A DNA stretch of 64,000 nucleotides, taken from contig JBILCU010000001.1 of the NCBI GenBank assembly GCA_044352985.1, positions 233,987 through 297,986 on the forward strand. Reading direction: 5' to 3'. The stretch is from JADJDM01 sp044352985 (lineage in GTDB: Bacteria > Bacteroidota > Bacteroidia > B-17B0 > Aurantibacillaceae). This document shows, piece by piece, positions 46,310 to 56,319 of this stretch. How positions within the stretch are numbered: the first letter of the stretch is position 1; the number at the start of each line of letters is the position of its first letter. The notes under the pieces are model-generated. The model ran no database searches. It saw nothing but the letters and a program-made list of their open reading frames with translations, and was not told the origin of the DNA. A program made the position numbers and the translations under genes.

Positions 46310-48676
46310 ATGAAGTTTTATTTAAGCTTACTATTTGTATTGTTTTGCTTTTACTTGCAGGCCCAAAAATATCACCGAGTTAAAGTCAATCTTCAACACC
46401 AAAATAGTAATCAATTAGCTCAAATAGGTATAGCTGTTGATCACGGCGAATACAAAAAAGGCATTCATTTTATTTCTGATTTATCTGACGATGAAATTGA
46501 AAAAGTAAAAAATAAGGGCTTCAGTTATCAGATATTAATACAGGATATAGAGCAACATTACATTCAGCAAAATACTTCATTAAAAAATTACAACCCTCAC
46601 CAGTCTACACTAAACACAAGTGGTTGCAAAACCTGCCCACAGTTCCAAACGCCAGCTAACTTTAATTTAGGCAGCATGGGCGGTTTTTTTACTTATCAAG
46701 AGATGTTGAATATTCTAGATAGTATGGCCGCTAAGTTTCCGCAACTGATTTCACAGCGACAAATTATTGATACTACTCACACCATAAATGGCAATCAACT
46801 CTTTTGGTTAAAGATTAGTGATAATCCCAACAGCAATGAAACAGAACCGCAAATTTTATATACCTCATTGCATCATGCGCGCGAAGCGGAATCATTATCT
46901 CAATTGATTTTTTACATGTGGTATCTGCTAGAAAACTACAACACTAATGATGAAATAAGATACCTTATTGATAATACTGAAATGTATTTTATTCCATGCG
47001 TTAATCCTGACGGCTATATTTATAACGAAACCACCAACCCTAACGGCGGCGGTATGTGGCGCAAAAACAGACGCGATAACGGTGATGGAAGTTTTGGCGT
47101 TGACTTAAATCGTAATTACGGAGAGCATTGGGGTTTTGATGATAATGGCTCATCTCCCGATCCTACATCCGACACCTATCGAGGAACAGAAGGTTTTTCG
47201 GAAGTGGAAACAAAGCTGGTTAGAGATTTTTGTAATGCACATCAATTTAAACTAGCATTAAATAATCATACTTATAGCAACTTATTAATTTATCCTTGGG
47301 GTTACATTGAAAGCTTTCAAACACCGGATTCATTGATTTTTCAAAACTTTGCAAAGCGCATGACTAAGTGCAGCGGCTTTTCCTATGGCACCGGAAACGA
47401 AACGGTAGGTTACTTAGTAAATGGAGTAAGCGATGACTGGATGTATGGCGAACAACAAAGCAAACCCATGATTTTTGCTATGACTCCCGAAGCTGGAAAT
47501 TCTTCTGATGGATTTTGGCCAGCAATTAATCGTATTGTAGATATTGCTAAGATTACCATGGATCAAAACATCACACTAGCCAGACTTGCCGGAAAATATG
47601 CCGAGACAGAAAACTTACAAGAGAAATTCATTACCTCAACAAATGAATTTGTAAACTATAATTTTAAACGGCTTGGGCTTGAAAACGGAACGTTTACTGT
47701 TTCTGTTATTCCAATCACTCCAAATATTTCCACTATTGGATCAACTAAAACATATATGGATCCAACGCATTTACAAAATGTTCAAGACTCCATATCCATC
47801 ACTTTACAAAACGGATTACAGCAAGGTGAACTTGTAAAGTATATTCTTGCAACGAATAACGGAAGCTATTTTCATTATGATACCATCACGCAAATTTATG
47901 GTCAGCCGATTATTGCTTTTAACAATAATTGTAACTCTTTATCAGCTTTTACAAATTCAGGCTGGGGAATTTCAAGTAATCAGTTTGTAAGCGCTATAGG
48001 CTCTGTAACAGATAGTCCAAACGGACAATATCCAAACAATACAAACGAAATTATTACAACGACCGATTTTATTAGCCTAACAGACGCTTTAGCTGCAACG
48101 CTATCTTTTTATGCGAAGTGGGATATAGAAAAAGGTTATGATTTTGTAGAACTGGAAATTTCAACAGACGGCACAACATTTACTCCCATTTGCGGAAAAT
48201 ATACGGTTGAGGGAAGCGAATTCCAAAACAATGGGTTGCCGCTCTATGATGGAAGACAACTGGAATGGATAAAAGAAAACATTGATTTGTCGGATTACCT
48301 GGGGCAGAACATTAAACTTCGTTACAGTATTGTTTCAGATGGTTGGGTAAATGGCGATGGTTTTTATGTAGATGACATCAAGGTGTTAAAAATAAGTAAT
48401 ACCGTTGGGCTATCACAATACAATTTGCAGAAAGATTACCTGTTTTATCCTAATCCCGCAAAAGATGAAATCACTATTGTTTCAGGTTTATTAAATCAAC
48501 AAAAATTCTGCACCATTAAATTACTTGATGCTTTAGGAAAAGTTGTTTTAGAAAAAAAATCAAATGAACCGAGCACTCAACTATTGGTTAATGAATTGCC
48601 TAATGGTGTTTATTTTTTAGAAATTACCAATGAAAACAATAGGAGCTTTCATTCGCCTTTGGTAATATTGCGATAA
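46310..48676 (+). CDS. T9SS-secreted zinc carboxypeptidase (M14)
   Basis: 788 residues with a signal peptide (1-18, ending YLQAQ). The M14 catalytic domain covers about 125-425: HxxE zinc motif as HARE (189-192), CVNPDG, the substrate-binding FGVDLNRNYG, third zinc ligand His320 (NNHTYSN) and catalytic Glu394 (TPEAG). A MAM/jelly-roll domain follows (about 560-700, with DFVELEISTDG and GDGFYVDDIKV), then a T9SS sorting domain (FYPNPAKDEITIV). It would be secreted to digest proteins from their C-terminus. It is divergent from the CUB protein. A TAnnTTTG match is at 46223-46230. Confidence 0.92.
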   Translation: MKFYLSLLFVLFCFYLQAQKYHRVKVNLQHQNSNQLAQIGIAVDHGEYKKGIHFISDLSDDEIEKVKNKGFSYQILIQDIEQHYIQQNTSLKNYNPHQSTLNTSGCKTCPQFQTPANFNLGSMGGFFTYQEMLNILDSMAAKFPQLISQRQIIDTTHTINGNQLFWLKISDNPNSNETEPQILYTSLHHAREAESLSQLIFYMWYLLENYNTNDEIRYLIDNTEMYFIPCVNPDGYIYNETTNPNGGGMWRKNRRDNGDGSFGVDLNRNYGEHWGFDDNGSSPDPTSDTYRGTEGFSEVETKLVRDFCNAHQFKLALNNHTYSNLLIYPWGYIESFQTPDSLIFQNFAKRMTKCSGFSYGTGNETVGYLVNGVSDDWMYGEQQSKPMIFAMTPEAGNSSDGFWPAINRIVDIAKITMDQNITLARLAGKYAETENLQEKFITSTNEFVNYNFKRLGLENGTFTVSVIPITPNISTIGSTKTYMDPTHLQNVQDSISITLQNGLQQGELVKYILATNNGSYFHYDTITQIYGQPIIAFNNNCNSLSAFTNSGWGISSNQFVSAIGSVTDSPNGQYPNNTNEIITTTDFISLTDALAATLSFYAKWDIEKGYDFVELEISTDGTTFTPICGKYTVEGSEFQNNGLPLYDGRQLEWIKENIDLSDYLGQNIKLRYSIVSDGWVNGDGFYVDDIKVLKISNTVGLSQYNLQKDYLFYPNPAKDEITIVSGLLNQQKFCTIKLLDALGKVVLEKKSNEPSTQLLVNELPNGVYFLEITNENNRSFHSPLVILR

Positions 48677-48701
48677 AAAATAATTTCATTGATTTAAACC
48701 C

Positions 48702-49232
48702 GTGAAAAAATTAGCAAACGCCGAACTTGGAAGAATAAGTGTTGAGGAATTTAAAGAGGCACAAAAAACGCCTATTGTAATTGTCTTGGATAATATCCGA
48801 AGTTTAAACAATGTAGGCTCAGCCTTTAGAACAGCAGATGCTTTTTTACTGGAAGCCATTTATTTGTGTGGTGTTACAGGAACCCCGCCAAACCCTGAAA
48901 TTCATAAAACCGCACTCGGGGCAACCGAATCGGTAATATGGAAAAAATACTCCTCAACTCTCGATTGCATAAAGGAATTAAAAAATAATGGCTATACCAT
49001 TTGCTCCGCCGAGCAAACTCAAAATTCAATACAATTACAGCAATTTCAACTAAGTAAAAACGAAAAATATGCCTTGGTGTTTGGCAACGAAGTTTACGGT
49101 GTTGAGCAAGAAATAATCAATGCTTCGGATAAAATAATTGAAATCCCTCAGCACGGAAGTAAACACTCTTTAAACGTAGCTGTAAGTATAGGTATTGTTT
49201 GCTGGGAATTTGTAAAACAATTTAGGCACTAA
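48702..49232 (+). CDS. TrmH/SpoU-family RNA 2'-O-methyltransferase
   Basis: 176 residues. The SPOUT motifs are present: NVGSAFRTADAF (motif 1), LVFGNEVYGVEQ (motif 2) and IPQHGSKHSLNVAVSIGI (motif 3), which form the knotted SAM-binding site. It methylates ribose in tRNA or rRNA; which site is unknown. The start is GTG, giving the conserved opening KKLANAELGRISVEEFK; no ATG lies suitably upstream. It is 25 bp after the carboxypeptidase and overlaps the next gene tail-to-tail by 11 bp. Confidence 0.9.
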   Translation: MKKLANAELGRISVEEFKEAQKTPIVIVLDNIRSLNNVGSAFRTADAFLLEAIYLCGVTGTPPNPEIHKTALGATESVIWKKYSSTLDCIKELKNNGYTICSAEQTQNSIQLQQFQLSKNEKYALVFGNEVYGVEQEIINASDKIIEIPQHGSKHSLNVAVSIGIVCWEFVKQFRH

Positions 49233-49932
49233 ACCGTGTAACAAAATAGCGTTTAGCTATTGGCAATAAAGTTTCTTGTAATGGAACTTTTACTGAGCAA
49301 TTAAAAGCGTATACAGCAGGATTTGGTAATTCTTTATGTCTTTCAATTAAATCTATTTTAATGTTTTCATAAGAAGTACTTAATGAACTTTGATACTGCT
49401 CAACTTCTTTTACATGTAAAGCTCTGTATTTTTTTTCATCGTAATTTACCAAACTCATTTCGTACTGATAGGCATAAATGTCTTTTTCGTTGGTATAATG
49501 CAACAATAGATAACCAGCGTCTTTATGTAAAGGACTAATACCTACGGTTTTCATGTTCATGTGTTCTTCCACCCATTCGTAAATAGTTTTTCCATCTTGT
49601 ATATTTTGTGCCAACAAAGGCATCGCGTAATCTACAATTTGATTAATAGTTTCAAAAAGTTCGTTCTGATCCTCCTTATTTTTATAAGTTAACTTCCCGT
49701 TGATAAAATCAAACCCCGTTAAATCTTTAGGCTGATGCTCTTTTAGTTCTTCTTGGCTCTTTTTTAGTAAGAATAAGTTTTTATAATGATCAATGAGTTC
49801 TGCTAAATCAGGATAAATTTTATTGGCACGATAATTTTCTTTTACATCTTGTAAATATGCCAACAATAAATATTGCTTTAACTCAAAATCAACATAATTT
49901 TCAGTTAACCAATCTTTCGTTAATTTTCCCAT
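49222..49932 (-). CDS. Conserved hypothetical protein
   Basis: 236 residues, soluble, mainly helical in the first half (MGKLTKDWLTENYVDFELKQ to about 130) and mixed afterwards. No signal peptide or membrane segment. Proteins of this appearance are conserved hypotheticals in Bacteroidota; I cannot assign a function. Its end overlaps the methyltransferase gene on the other strand by 11 bp. Confidence 0.7.
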   Translation of the reverse strand: MGKLTKDWLTENYVDFELKQYLLLAYLQDVKENYRANKIYPDLAELIDHYKNLFLLKKSQEELKEHQPKDLTGFDFINGKLTYKNKEDQNELFETINQIVDYAMPLLAQNIQDGKTIYEWVEEHMNMKTVGISPLHKDAGYLLLHYTNEKDIYAYQYEMSLVNYDEKKYRALHVKEVEQYQSSLSTSYENIKIDLIERHKELPNPAVYAFNCSVKVPLQETLLPIAKRYFVTRFSA

Positions 49933-50105
49933 TTGTCAGTAATTAATAATCAATTATACTATTCGATTAAAAAAATGTTTCATTGTATTTGTTAAAACTA
50001 GATTGTTAAAAATTAAAGGGATGAATAATTAAGTAACTCAAAATAATTAGTTGCTTTGTTTCGTTAATTTATATCGTTTTAAATTCATTAAAAACACCTT
50101 AAAAT

Positions 50106-51164
50106 ATGAAATCAAACATCATAACTATCTCAACCTTATTACTCGTTTTTTCTATAGCATTTCAATCTTGCGTGCCTGGTAAAAAATTTGAAGAAATGGA
50201 GGCACGAGAAAAATCTTGTCAAAGCGAATTAGCTGCATTAAAAATGAGCACTCAGCAAATGGATGAAAAATTGAAAAATTTAAATGAGGCTTTAGCTAAA
50301 GACATAAAAGAATTAGAAGGATTAAGAAGAGATACGGCAATTGGTGGTTCAAGTTACAGAAACCTTACTGTTAAATACGATAAACTAAATACACTCAACG
50401 AACAATTAATGGATAAATTGAATAAATTGCTATCCAGCAGCGAACAAGACAACGCAAAATTGAGTGGCGATTTACAAATAACCAAAGAACAATTACTTAA
50501 AAAAGAAGATGAATTGAAACTGCTGGAAGCACAATTGAAAAAACAACAGGCGGAGTTAGAATTACTTTCATCTCAACTTAACAAACAAAAAGGCGATTTA
50601 GAAATCTTGTCTGCTCAATTAAAACAACGAGAACAGAGAGTGAATGAACTGGAAACAGTTTTAAAAAATAAAGACCAAGCTGTACTTGATTTAAAAAAGA
50701 AATTACAAGACGCATTATTTAATTTTGAAAACAAAGGACTGACTATTACGCAAAAAAACGGAAAGGTGTATGTTTCTATGGATGAAAGTTTATTGTTCGC
50801 AAGCGGTAAAACTGCTGTTGAACCAAAAGGAGTGGAAGCATTAAAAAATGTTGCAAAAGTATTGGAGCAAAATAAAGACATCAATGTAATGGTTGAAGGA
50901 CATACAGACGATGTGCCGATGGCTGGTAAAGGTGAAATAAAAGACAATTGGGATTTAAGCGTGATGCGAGCAACATCGGTAACTAAAATCATGCTTCAAA
51001 ATGCATCAGGATTAGACCCGAAACGAATTACTTCTTCTGGAAGAGGAGAATTTTTTCCAATTGATCCGGCTAAAACAGAAGAAGCGAGAAAAAAGAACAG
51101 AAGAACTGAAATTATTCTAACTCCTAAATTAGACGAATTATTTAAAGTACTTGAAAGCAATTAA
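50106..51164 (+). CDS. OmpA-family lipoprotein with coiled coil
   Basis: 352 residues. A lipoprotein signal (FQSC, Cys22) is followed by a long coiled coil rich in Glu, Lys, Leu and Gln (about 25-200, heptads such as EAQLKKQQAELELLSSQL) and a C-terminal OmpA domain (about 215-345) with FASGKTAVEP, VEGHTDDVP and the final RRTEI. OmpA domains bind peptidoglycan, so the protein would tether the outer membrane to the cell wall over a long spacer. It appears monocistronic. Confidence 0.9.
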   Translation: MKSNIITISTLLLVFSIAFQSCVPGKKFEEMEAREKSCQSELAALKMSTQQMDEKLKNLNEALAKDIKELEGLRRDTAIGGSSYRNLTVKYDKLNTLNEQLMDKLNKLLSSSEQDNAKLSGDLQITKEQLLKKEDELKLLEAQLKKQQAELELLSSQLNKQKGDLEILSAQLKQREQRVNELETVLKNKDQAVLDLKKKLQDALFNFENKGLTITQKNGKVYVSMDESLLFASGKTAVEPKGVEALKNVAKVLEQNKDINVMVEGHTDDVPMAGKGEIKDNWDLSVMRATSVTKIMLQNASGLDPKRITSSGRGEFFPIDPAKTEEARKKNRRTEIILTPKLDELFKVLESN

Positions 51165-51246
51165 GTTTAGTGACAAATTAATGTGCAGATTTTTATAGGT
51201 AATTAAAATCAAATCCACTAATTTTCAATTTGAAAAAATAAATCAA

Positions 51247-51630
51247 ATGAAAAAAATAATTTTAATAATGCTAATCACTCTGATTAGTTTTAATTATGCA
51301 AACGCACAATACAAAAACGTTACAGCAGTTGAATTTAAAAGTTTAATTGAGAAACAAAAAGGTGTTGTTATTGATTTAAGAACACCTGACGAAATAAAAA
51401 AAGGAAAAATAAAAGGCGCTACCGAAATTGATTTTTTAGGAGTTGACTTTAATAAAGAAGCAGATAAACTCGACAAATCAAAAACCTATTACTTGTATTG
51501 TGCAGGTGGAGGCAGAAGTGCTGATGCTTCAGAAATTCTTATATCTAAAGGATTTAAGCATGTGGTGAATTTAGAAAAAGGATTTGCCGATTGGAAAAAA
51601 CAAAATTTTGAAATCGAAAAAAAACCGTAA
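51247..51630 (+). CDS. Periplasmic rhodanese-like protein
   Basis: 127 residues: a signal peptide (1-20, ANA-Q) and a single rhodanese domain with catalytic Cys85 in YCAGGGRSA. It moves sulfane sulfur or maintains thiol redox in the periplasm; substrates are unknown. The six-residue loop CAGGGR fits thiosulfate-type single-domain rhodaneses. dxr starts one codon after its stop, in the same frame, so the two are probably translated in succession. Confidence 0.88.
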   Translation: MKKIILIMLITLISFNYANAQYKNVTAVEFKSLIEKQKGVVIDLRTPDEIKKGKIKGATEIDFLGVDFNKEADKLDKSKTYYLYCAGGGRSADASEILISKGFKHVVNLEKGFADWKKQNFEIEKKP

Positions 51631-51633
51631 GCA

Positions 51634-52794
51634 TTGTCTGAAAAAATTAAACGCATAGCCATTTTAGGCAGCACCGGAAGTATTGGAACACAAGCTCTGG
51701 ATGTTATAAAAGCAAATCCGCAACATTTTTCTGCTGAAGTGCTTGCAGCGCACTCCAATGCAGATTTATTAATTAAACAGGCATTAGAGTTTGATCCGAA
51801 CGCAGTTGTAATTGTAGACGAATCAAAATACCTTTTAGTAAAAGAAGCGTTAAAAAACACAGATGTAAAGGTATTTGCCGGCTCAAAAGCATTGGAACAA
51901 ATTGTTGAGATGAGCAGCATAGATCTTGTTCTTACTGCCATTGTTGGTTATGCAGGATTAGCATCAACTCTTAATGCTATTCAACATCAAAAAAATATTG
52001 CCCTAGCTAATAAAGAAACGCTTGTGGTTGCTGGCGATTTGGTAACCAAACTGGCTTTTGAAAAAGCAGTAAATATTTATCCGGTAGACAGCGAACACTC
52101 TGCCATTTTTCAATGCCTAGCAGGTGAGTTTGAAAATAAAATCGAAAAAATTTATTTAACCGCAAGCGGTGGCCCATTCAGAGGTAAAAACAAAGAGTTT
52201 TTATCGCAGGTAAAAAAAGAACAAGCCTTAAAACATCCCAATTGGACAATGGGTGCAAAAATCACCATCGATTCTGCATCGTTAATGAATAAAGGATTGG
52301 AAGTGATTGAAGCAAAATGGTTATTTCAATTAAAGCCGGAGCAGATTGATGTAATTGTACATCCACAAAGTATTATCCATAGCATTGTGCAGTTTAACGA
52401 TGGCAGCATGAAAGCACAAATGGGTTTGCCGGACATGAAATTACCAATTCAATATGCAATGGCTTATCCTCAGCGTGTTCTTAGTGATTTCCCGCGATTC
52501 GATTTTTTAAATTATCCGCAATTAACTTTTGAAAAAGCTGACACCTCCACATTTAGGAATCTGGATTTAGCTTATCAAGCAATGAAACAAGGAGGAAATA
52601 GTGCTTGCGTTTTAAATGCGGCAAACGAAGTGGTGGTTGATGCATTTTTAAAAGATAAAATCGGTTTTTTAGAAATGAGCGATGTGATAGAAAAATGTTT
52701 GATACAAGTTCCATTCATCAGTAAGCCCACATATGAAAATTATGTGGAAAGTGATAAAGCTAGCCGCGAATTAGCTGCATCATTAATTTTCTAA
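51634..52794 (+). CDS. dxr: 1-Deoxy-D-xylulose 5-phosphate reductoisomerase
   Basis: 386 residues, normal length. This is the second enzyme of the MEP isoprenoid pathway and the target of fosmidomycin. The NADPH site GSTGSIGTQALDVI, the metal and substrate motifs PVDSEHSAIFQ, TASGGPFRG and the HPNWTMGAKITIDSASLMNKG stretch are all present. No ATG is available: the frame is closed by the rhodanese stop, one codon (GCA) before the TTG at 51634. TTG is thus the probable start and gives the expected N-terminus. Confidence 0.95.
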   Translation: MSEKIKRIAILGSTGSIGTQALDVIKANPQHFSAEVLAAHSNADLLIKQALEFDPNAVVIVDESKYLLVKEALKNTDVKVFAGSKALEQIVEMSSIDLVLTAIVGYAGLASTLNAIQHQKNIALANKETLVVAGDLVTKLAFEKAVNIYPVDSEHSAIFQCLAGEFENKIEKIYLTASGGPFRGKNKEFLSQVKKEQALKHPNWTMGAKITIDSASLMNKGLEVIEAKWLFQLKPEQIDVIVHPQSIIHSIVQFNDGSMKAQMGLPDMKLPIQYAMAYPQRVLSDFPRFDFLNYPQLTFEKADTSTFRNLDLAYQAMKQGGNSACVLNAANEVVVDAFLKDKIGFLEMSDVIEKCLIQVPFISKPTYENYVESDKASRELAASLIF

Positions 52795-53157
52795 ATTGTT
52801 TAGAATAAACAACTTTACATTCTGAAAAAAATTAAATTACGATGCTAATGTAATGAAGTATGTGTTTTTTAAATCTTCATTTCATTCTGCGTAAACAAAG
52901 ATTGCTACGGAAGAGCACATTTGAAAACCTTATTTTAATAGTGAATTATTCTAAACTGAAATAGGACTATTTTACCATTGAGCTTTTACAGACGAAATGC
53001 TTCCTTGAATACAAATTTTAGAAAATTATTTTTTGGATTTTCTGTCTTCCAAATAGCGCGAAAAAACCCTATGATTATTTTAGATTTTTTTTTGAGTTTG
53101 TTTTAATTATAAAAGAAATGGCATAAAAATTCAAGCACTAATAATGTCCTGCTTGAC
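52795..53157. other. Intergenic region after dxr
   Basis: 363 bp between the ends of two convergent genes. A/T-rich, no supported gene, and no strong hairpin with T-run was found. A long T-tract is near 53085-53105 and could help end transcription. Confidence 0.35.
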
Positions 53158-56157
53158 TTATCTTTTAATAGCAATCTTTTTACTAACGGTTCCATTTTCA
53201 CTGCTGAGTGTAACTGTGTAAAGTCCTTCCGGAATATGCTGAACGGAAATGACATGTTCTTCAAACGAATTTTTAATGTTTGTTTTTAATATTTCCCTAC
53301 CTATTAAATCCACTATACTTACAGTTAGATCATTTGAATATTTAAAATAAGGCTTAATACTGATTTTATCGTTTGCAGGATTGGGTGTAATAACAAAATT
53401 GTTTTCGCTTTGTGCTTTTTTAATGCCAATTTCAGCGGGCACTTGTATGCAACTATCTCCAATGATTTTTGTTACCGCTTCCACATTTTTATTTACAACA
53501 TCAATAATATTACTAATGCAAATCATAGAATCTGTTAATGCAGAATAATGAATACGGCAAAGTGTAGTAGGCACATATTTACGGTTAATAGCCGAATCAA
53601 CATAAGAGATCCCAATTACTTTGTTGCCTCCAACTGTAAATTCAGGAACGATTGGATAGTCACTTGAAGGGATTTTATTTTCTACATTCAATATTTCAAT
53701 TCCACTCATAGTAAATTCATAAGCAAGAATTTGATTATTGGGATTGGTAATGCTGATATCTACAAACTGATTTACTACATCAAGTGTTTCTACACTTAAA
53801 ATAACGACTTCATTTGGGTTAGTTGCGCCTCTTGGGAATGTACATAATGTATTGTTGTTTGCTCCGTGTATTGCGCATTGATTAACTAAAGCAGCATCCC
53901 AAACGGTAATGCTACCGCTTGCATTTAAATCGTTACAATTGGTTGGTATAATTGTAGCTGATAGATTTTGTGAATTGTAAATCATTGCATCATTTGTATG
54001 ATGAACATTGTTTGAATCCAAATCGCCTTTTTCTCTGCCTCCTCCGCAAATTCCTCTGCAATCAATAGTAGAATTGCCATAAGGAATTCCAGCACAATCC
54101 ACATAGGTTGGACAATTTGCCAATTGAGTAAATGATTTAAATCCATTCGCATCCTGACTGATGTGAATACAAACCTGGGCCCAATTGTTAATGTAATTTG
54201 TTTCGTAGTGGCCCAAGGCATCAGGGGATTGATCCCAGTTTACTTTAACAGCAAGCGTATAATTGCCGGTATCCACGTCGGTAATATCTATCCACTGACA
54301 ACTTAATCCTGCCCCATAAATATCGGCACAGCCTGCAGTAATTCCCATATTACTACAACCATATTGTGCCGGTATGCCAACCGGGCATTGTAAATCCATC
54401 ACACAAAATCCGTTTTTACGGCCAATAGGTAATGCATTGCCATCAGAATCGTATAATATGTAATCGGCATAACCTTCGTAATGTGCGTGACCATGGCAAT
54501 TAATAAAATTAAACTGACTAGGATTGTTTTGAGGATTGCCAATGTAGTAATCCTGCTGACCAATATTTTCAATACGTGTATCAAAGCGCAAAATAGTTCT
54601 GTTTCCATACCCTGCAAGGCAACCTTCAACAACCTCACAATTAGTAGCAGTTGTATTTCCAATGATTAATGAATTACGTATACTTTGCTCATCTATTACT
54701 AAATCAGGGCCTACACAACTTGGGTGCGGTGCATAATAACATGTGCCACTATCTGTCGCCATTGGGTTGTAGTTACAAGCGCTCGGATCCATACAACCAA
54801 CAACAGCTCCCGTGTAATTAATGGCAAAATAAATACTATCTGTGCAAGTTGAATTAACATCACCAACGCGAATTAAATAGGTAATACCTGCACTTAGCGC
54901 AGCACTGATAACTGCTTTTTGTCCGCAGCCACCTTGGTTGTCATCATAATATAAGGATCCTACGTTTGTGTTATTAATGTTGCCATTGCAATTGGAATAC
55001 ACCCACAATTTTGTATCGCAGTTATTTTCAGGAAAACAAGTAGTTATGCTATACATTCCGCTAGCGTCTGGCGTAAAACGATACCAAAAATCTCTGGTTG
55101 GTGCAATGTAAGAACCAGTGTCAACATTAAGAGCTAAATTACATGAACTACCAGGAGGACAATTAAAGTTAGTTGTTTCAGATGTTGTAAAATTGCCACC
55201 GGAAGCAACAAGCTGCCCACCATAAGTAACAGAATAAGAACCCTGTCCGAAATTACAACAAATACCATCTCCATAGGAGTCTCTAATGGTAAATGTAATG
55301 CACTTTGATGAATCAACACAAATACTTCCGCCTGTACTTCCGCCTGATAAAATAACCGCGCCGGTATTGTCTTTTAAATCCCAGGTTGTTTCCTGAGGAT
55401 AATTATCGGGTGTGATACTCACCATTACTTGTTTCTGATGATCGAGGCATGGGCCATAATATTGCAGCTCCCATTTAATTGGACCGGAGCAATTTTGATT
55501 GGCATCTCCAACACGTATAATATAATTTGTTCCGGCAGTTAGCTGGGTTCTTATTTTTGCTTTTTGTCCGCATGTTGAATTGTTATTGTTGTAGAACAAT
55601 GTTGCTGCAGATGAATCGTTTCTTACTCCTAAGCAATTGGCATATACCCATAGTTTTGTATCACAAGTGTTTTCGTTAAAACATGAACTAATATCGTAAA
55701 CACCGCTTACTGTAGGTGTAAAACTATACCAATAGTTTCTATTAGGAGCAGTATAAACCCCGGTATCTACAGCTACTGTGTTATTACATGTGACACCAGG
55801 AGGGCAATTAAAACTTGTTGTTTGTGATGTGGTGTAACTTGCACCGCTAGCAACAATTTGTCCATCCAAACGAACACTGTATGCGCCATTTCCATAATTG
55901 CAACAAATGCCATCACCAAAGCTATCCAAGATGGTAAAGGTTAAACAGGTTGAGGCATTTACGCATAAAGTATCGCCAACACTTCCACCTGATGCAATTG
56001 TATTTCCGGCTAAATCTTTTAAATTCCAACTGATTTCCTGTGGATAATTATCCGGCACAATTAAAATTAAAACTTGTTTTTCATTGGAAGAACATTGTGC
56101 ATTTACATTTATTTGAAAAGTAAAAACAGCAAACAGTATTAGTAAAAAATATCTCAT
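53158..56157 (-). CDS. T9SS-secreted protein with lysyl-oxidase domain
   Basis: 999 residues with a signal peptide (1-20). Two repeats (about 21-235 and 238-449) each have a CUB-like part (SFGDGICCNYGNGAYSV) and a PPC-like part. A short GCMDPSACNYNP motif (454-465) follows. Residues 484-666 resemble lysyl oxidase: copper site CHGHAH (His555, His557, His559), Lys581 and Tyr614, which match the pair forming the LTQ cofactor in human LOX (Lys320, Tyr355), and CQWIDITDVDTGNY, nearly identical to the human enzyme. A dockerin-like part (710-765) and a T9SS sorting domain (TPNPANDKISI) complete it. It would oxidise amines, perhaps lysines in extracellular proteins, outside the cell. Confidence 0.88.
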   Translation of the reverse strand: MRYFLLILFAVFTFQINVNAQCSSNEKQVLILIVPDNYPQEISWNLKDLAGNTIASGGSVGDTLCVNASTCLTFTILDSFGDGICCNYGNGAYSVRLDGQIVASGASYTTSQTTSFNCPPGVTCNNTVAVDTGVYTAPNRNYWYSFTPTVSGVYDISSCFNENTCDTKLWVYANCLGVRNDSSAATLFYNNNNSTCGQKAKIRTQLTAGTNYIIRVGDANQNCSGPIKWELQYYGPCLDHQKQVMVSITPDNYPQETTWDLKDNTGAVILSGGSTGGSICVDSSKCITFTIRDSYGDGICCNFGQGSYSVTYGGQLVASGGNFTTSETTNFNCPPGSSCNLALNVDTGSYIAPTRDFWYRFTPDASGMYSITTCFPENNCDTKLWVYSNCNGNINNTNVGSLYYDDNQGGCGQKAVISAALSAGITYLIRVGDVNSTCTDSIYFAINYTGAVVGCMDPSACNYNPMATDSGTCYYAPHPSCVGPDLVIDEQSIRNSLIIGNTTATNCEVVEGCLAGYGNRTILRFDTRIENIGQQDYYIGNPQNNPSQFNFINCHGHAHYEGYADYILYDSDGNALPIGRKNGFCVMDLQCPVGIPAQYGCSNMGITAGCADIYGAGLSCQWIDITDVDTGNYTLAVKVNWDQSPDALGHYETNYINNWAQVCIHISQDANGFKSFTQLANCPTYVDCAGIPYGNSTIDCRGICGGGREKGDLDSNNVHHTNDAMIYNSQNLSATIIPTNCNDLNASGSITVWDAALVNQCAIHGANNNTLCTFPRGATNPNEVVILSVETLDVVNQFVDISITNPNNQILAYEFTMSGIEILNVENKIPSSDYPIVPEFTVGGNKVIGISYVDSAINRKYVPTTLCRIHYSALTDSMICISNIIDVVNKNVEAVTKIIGDSCIQVPAEIGIKKAQSENNFVITPNPANDKISIKPYFKYSNDLTVSIVDLIGREILKTNIKNSFEEHVISVQHIPEGLYTVTLSSENGTVSKKIAIKR

Positions 56158-56173
56158 GAAAAATGGTTTATAC

Positions 56174-56204
56174 CAAACATAAGAAAACAGAACGTAAAAT
56201 ACAA
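56174..56204 (-). promoter_or_regulatory. Promoter of the lysyl-oxidase gene (-33 and -7)
   Basis: On the minus strand TTG (56204-56202), a 20-bp spacer and TATGTTTG (56181-56174) fit the Bacteroidota consensus. The -7 box ends 16 bp before the start codon. Its -33 box is directly beside the duplicated ligase promoter segment, which begins at 56207. Confidence 0.5.
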
Positions 56205-56206
56205 AT

Positions 56207-56319
56207 GTTAATAAAGCCGTTGATTATATTCGGTAATTCTCATCTGCAACTTATTTTCAGATTTTATCTTTGAAGAAAGAGTTTTTGTTATGAGTAAAAT
56301 TCGTGTAGGAATTATTTTT
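56207..56319 (+). repeat. Truncated duplicate of the ligase promoter and 5' end
   Basis: This 113-bp segment aligns without gaps to 58227-58339 at an offset of 2020 bp, with 95 of 113 bases equal by eye. The last 37 bp (56283-56319), covering the start codon and the first codons, are identical. The -7-like TATCTTTG (56265-56272) is also kept. Identity stops abruptly after codon 10. Confidence 0.9.
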
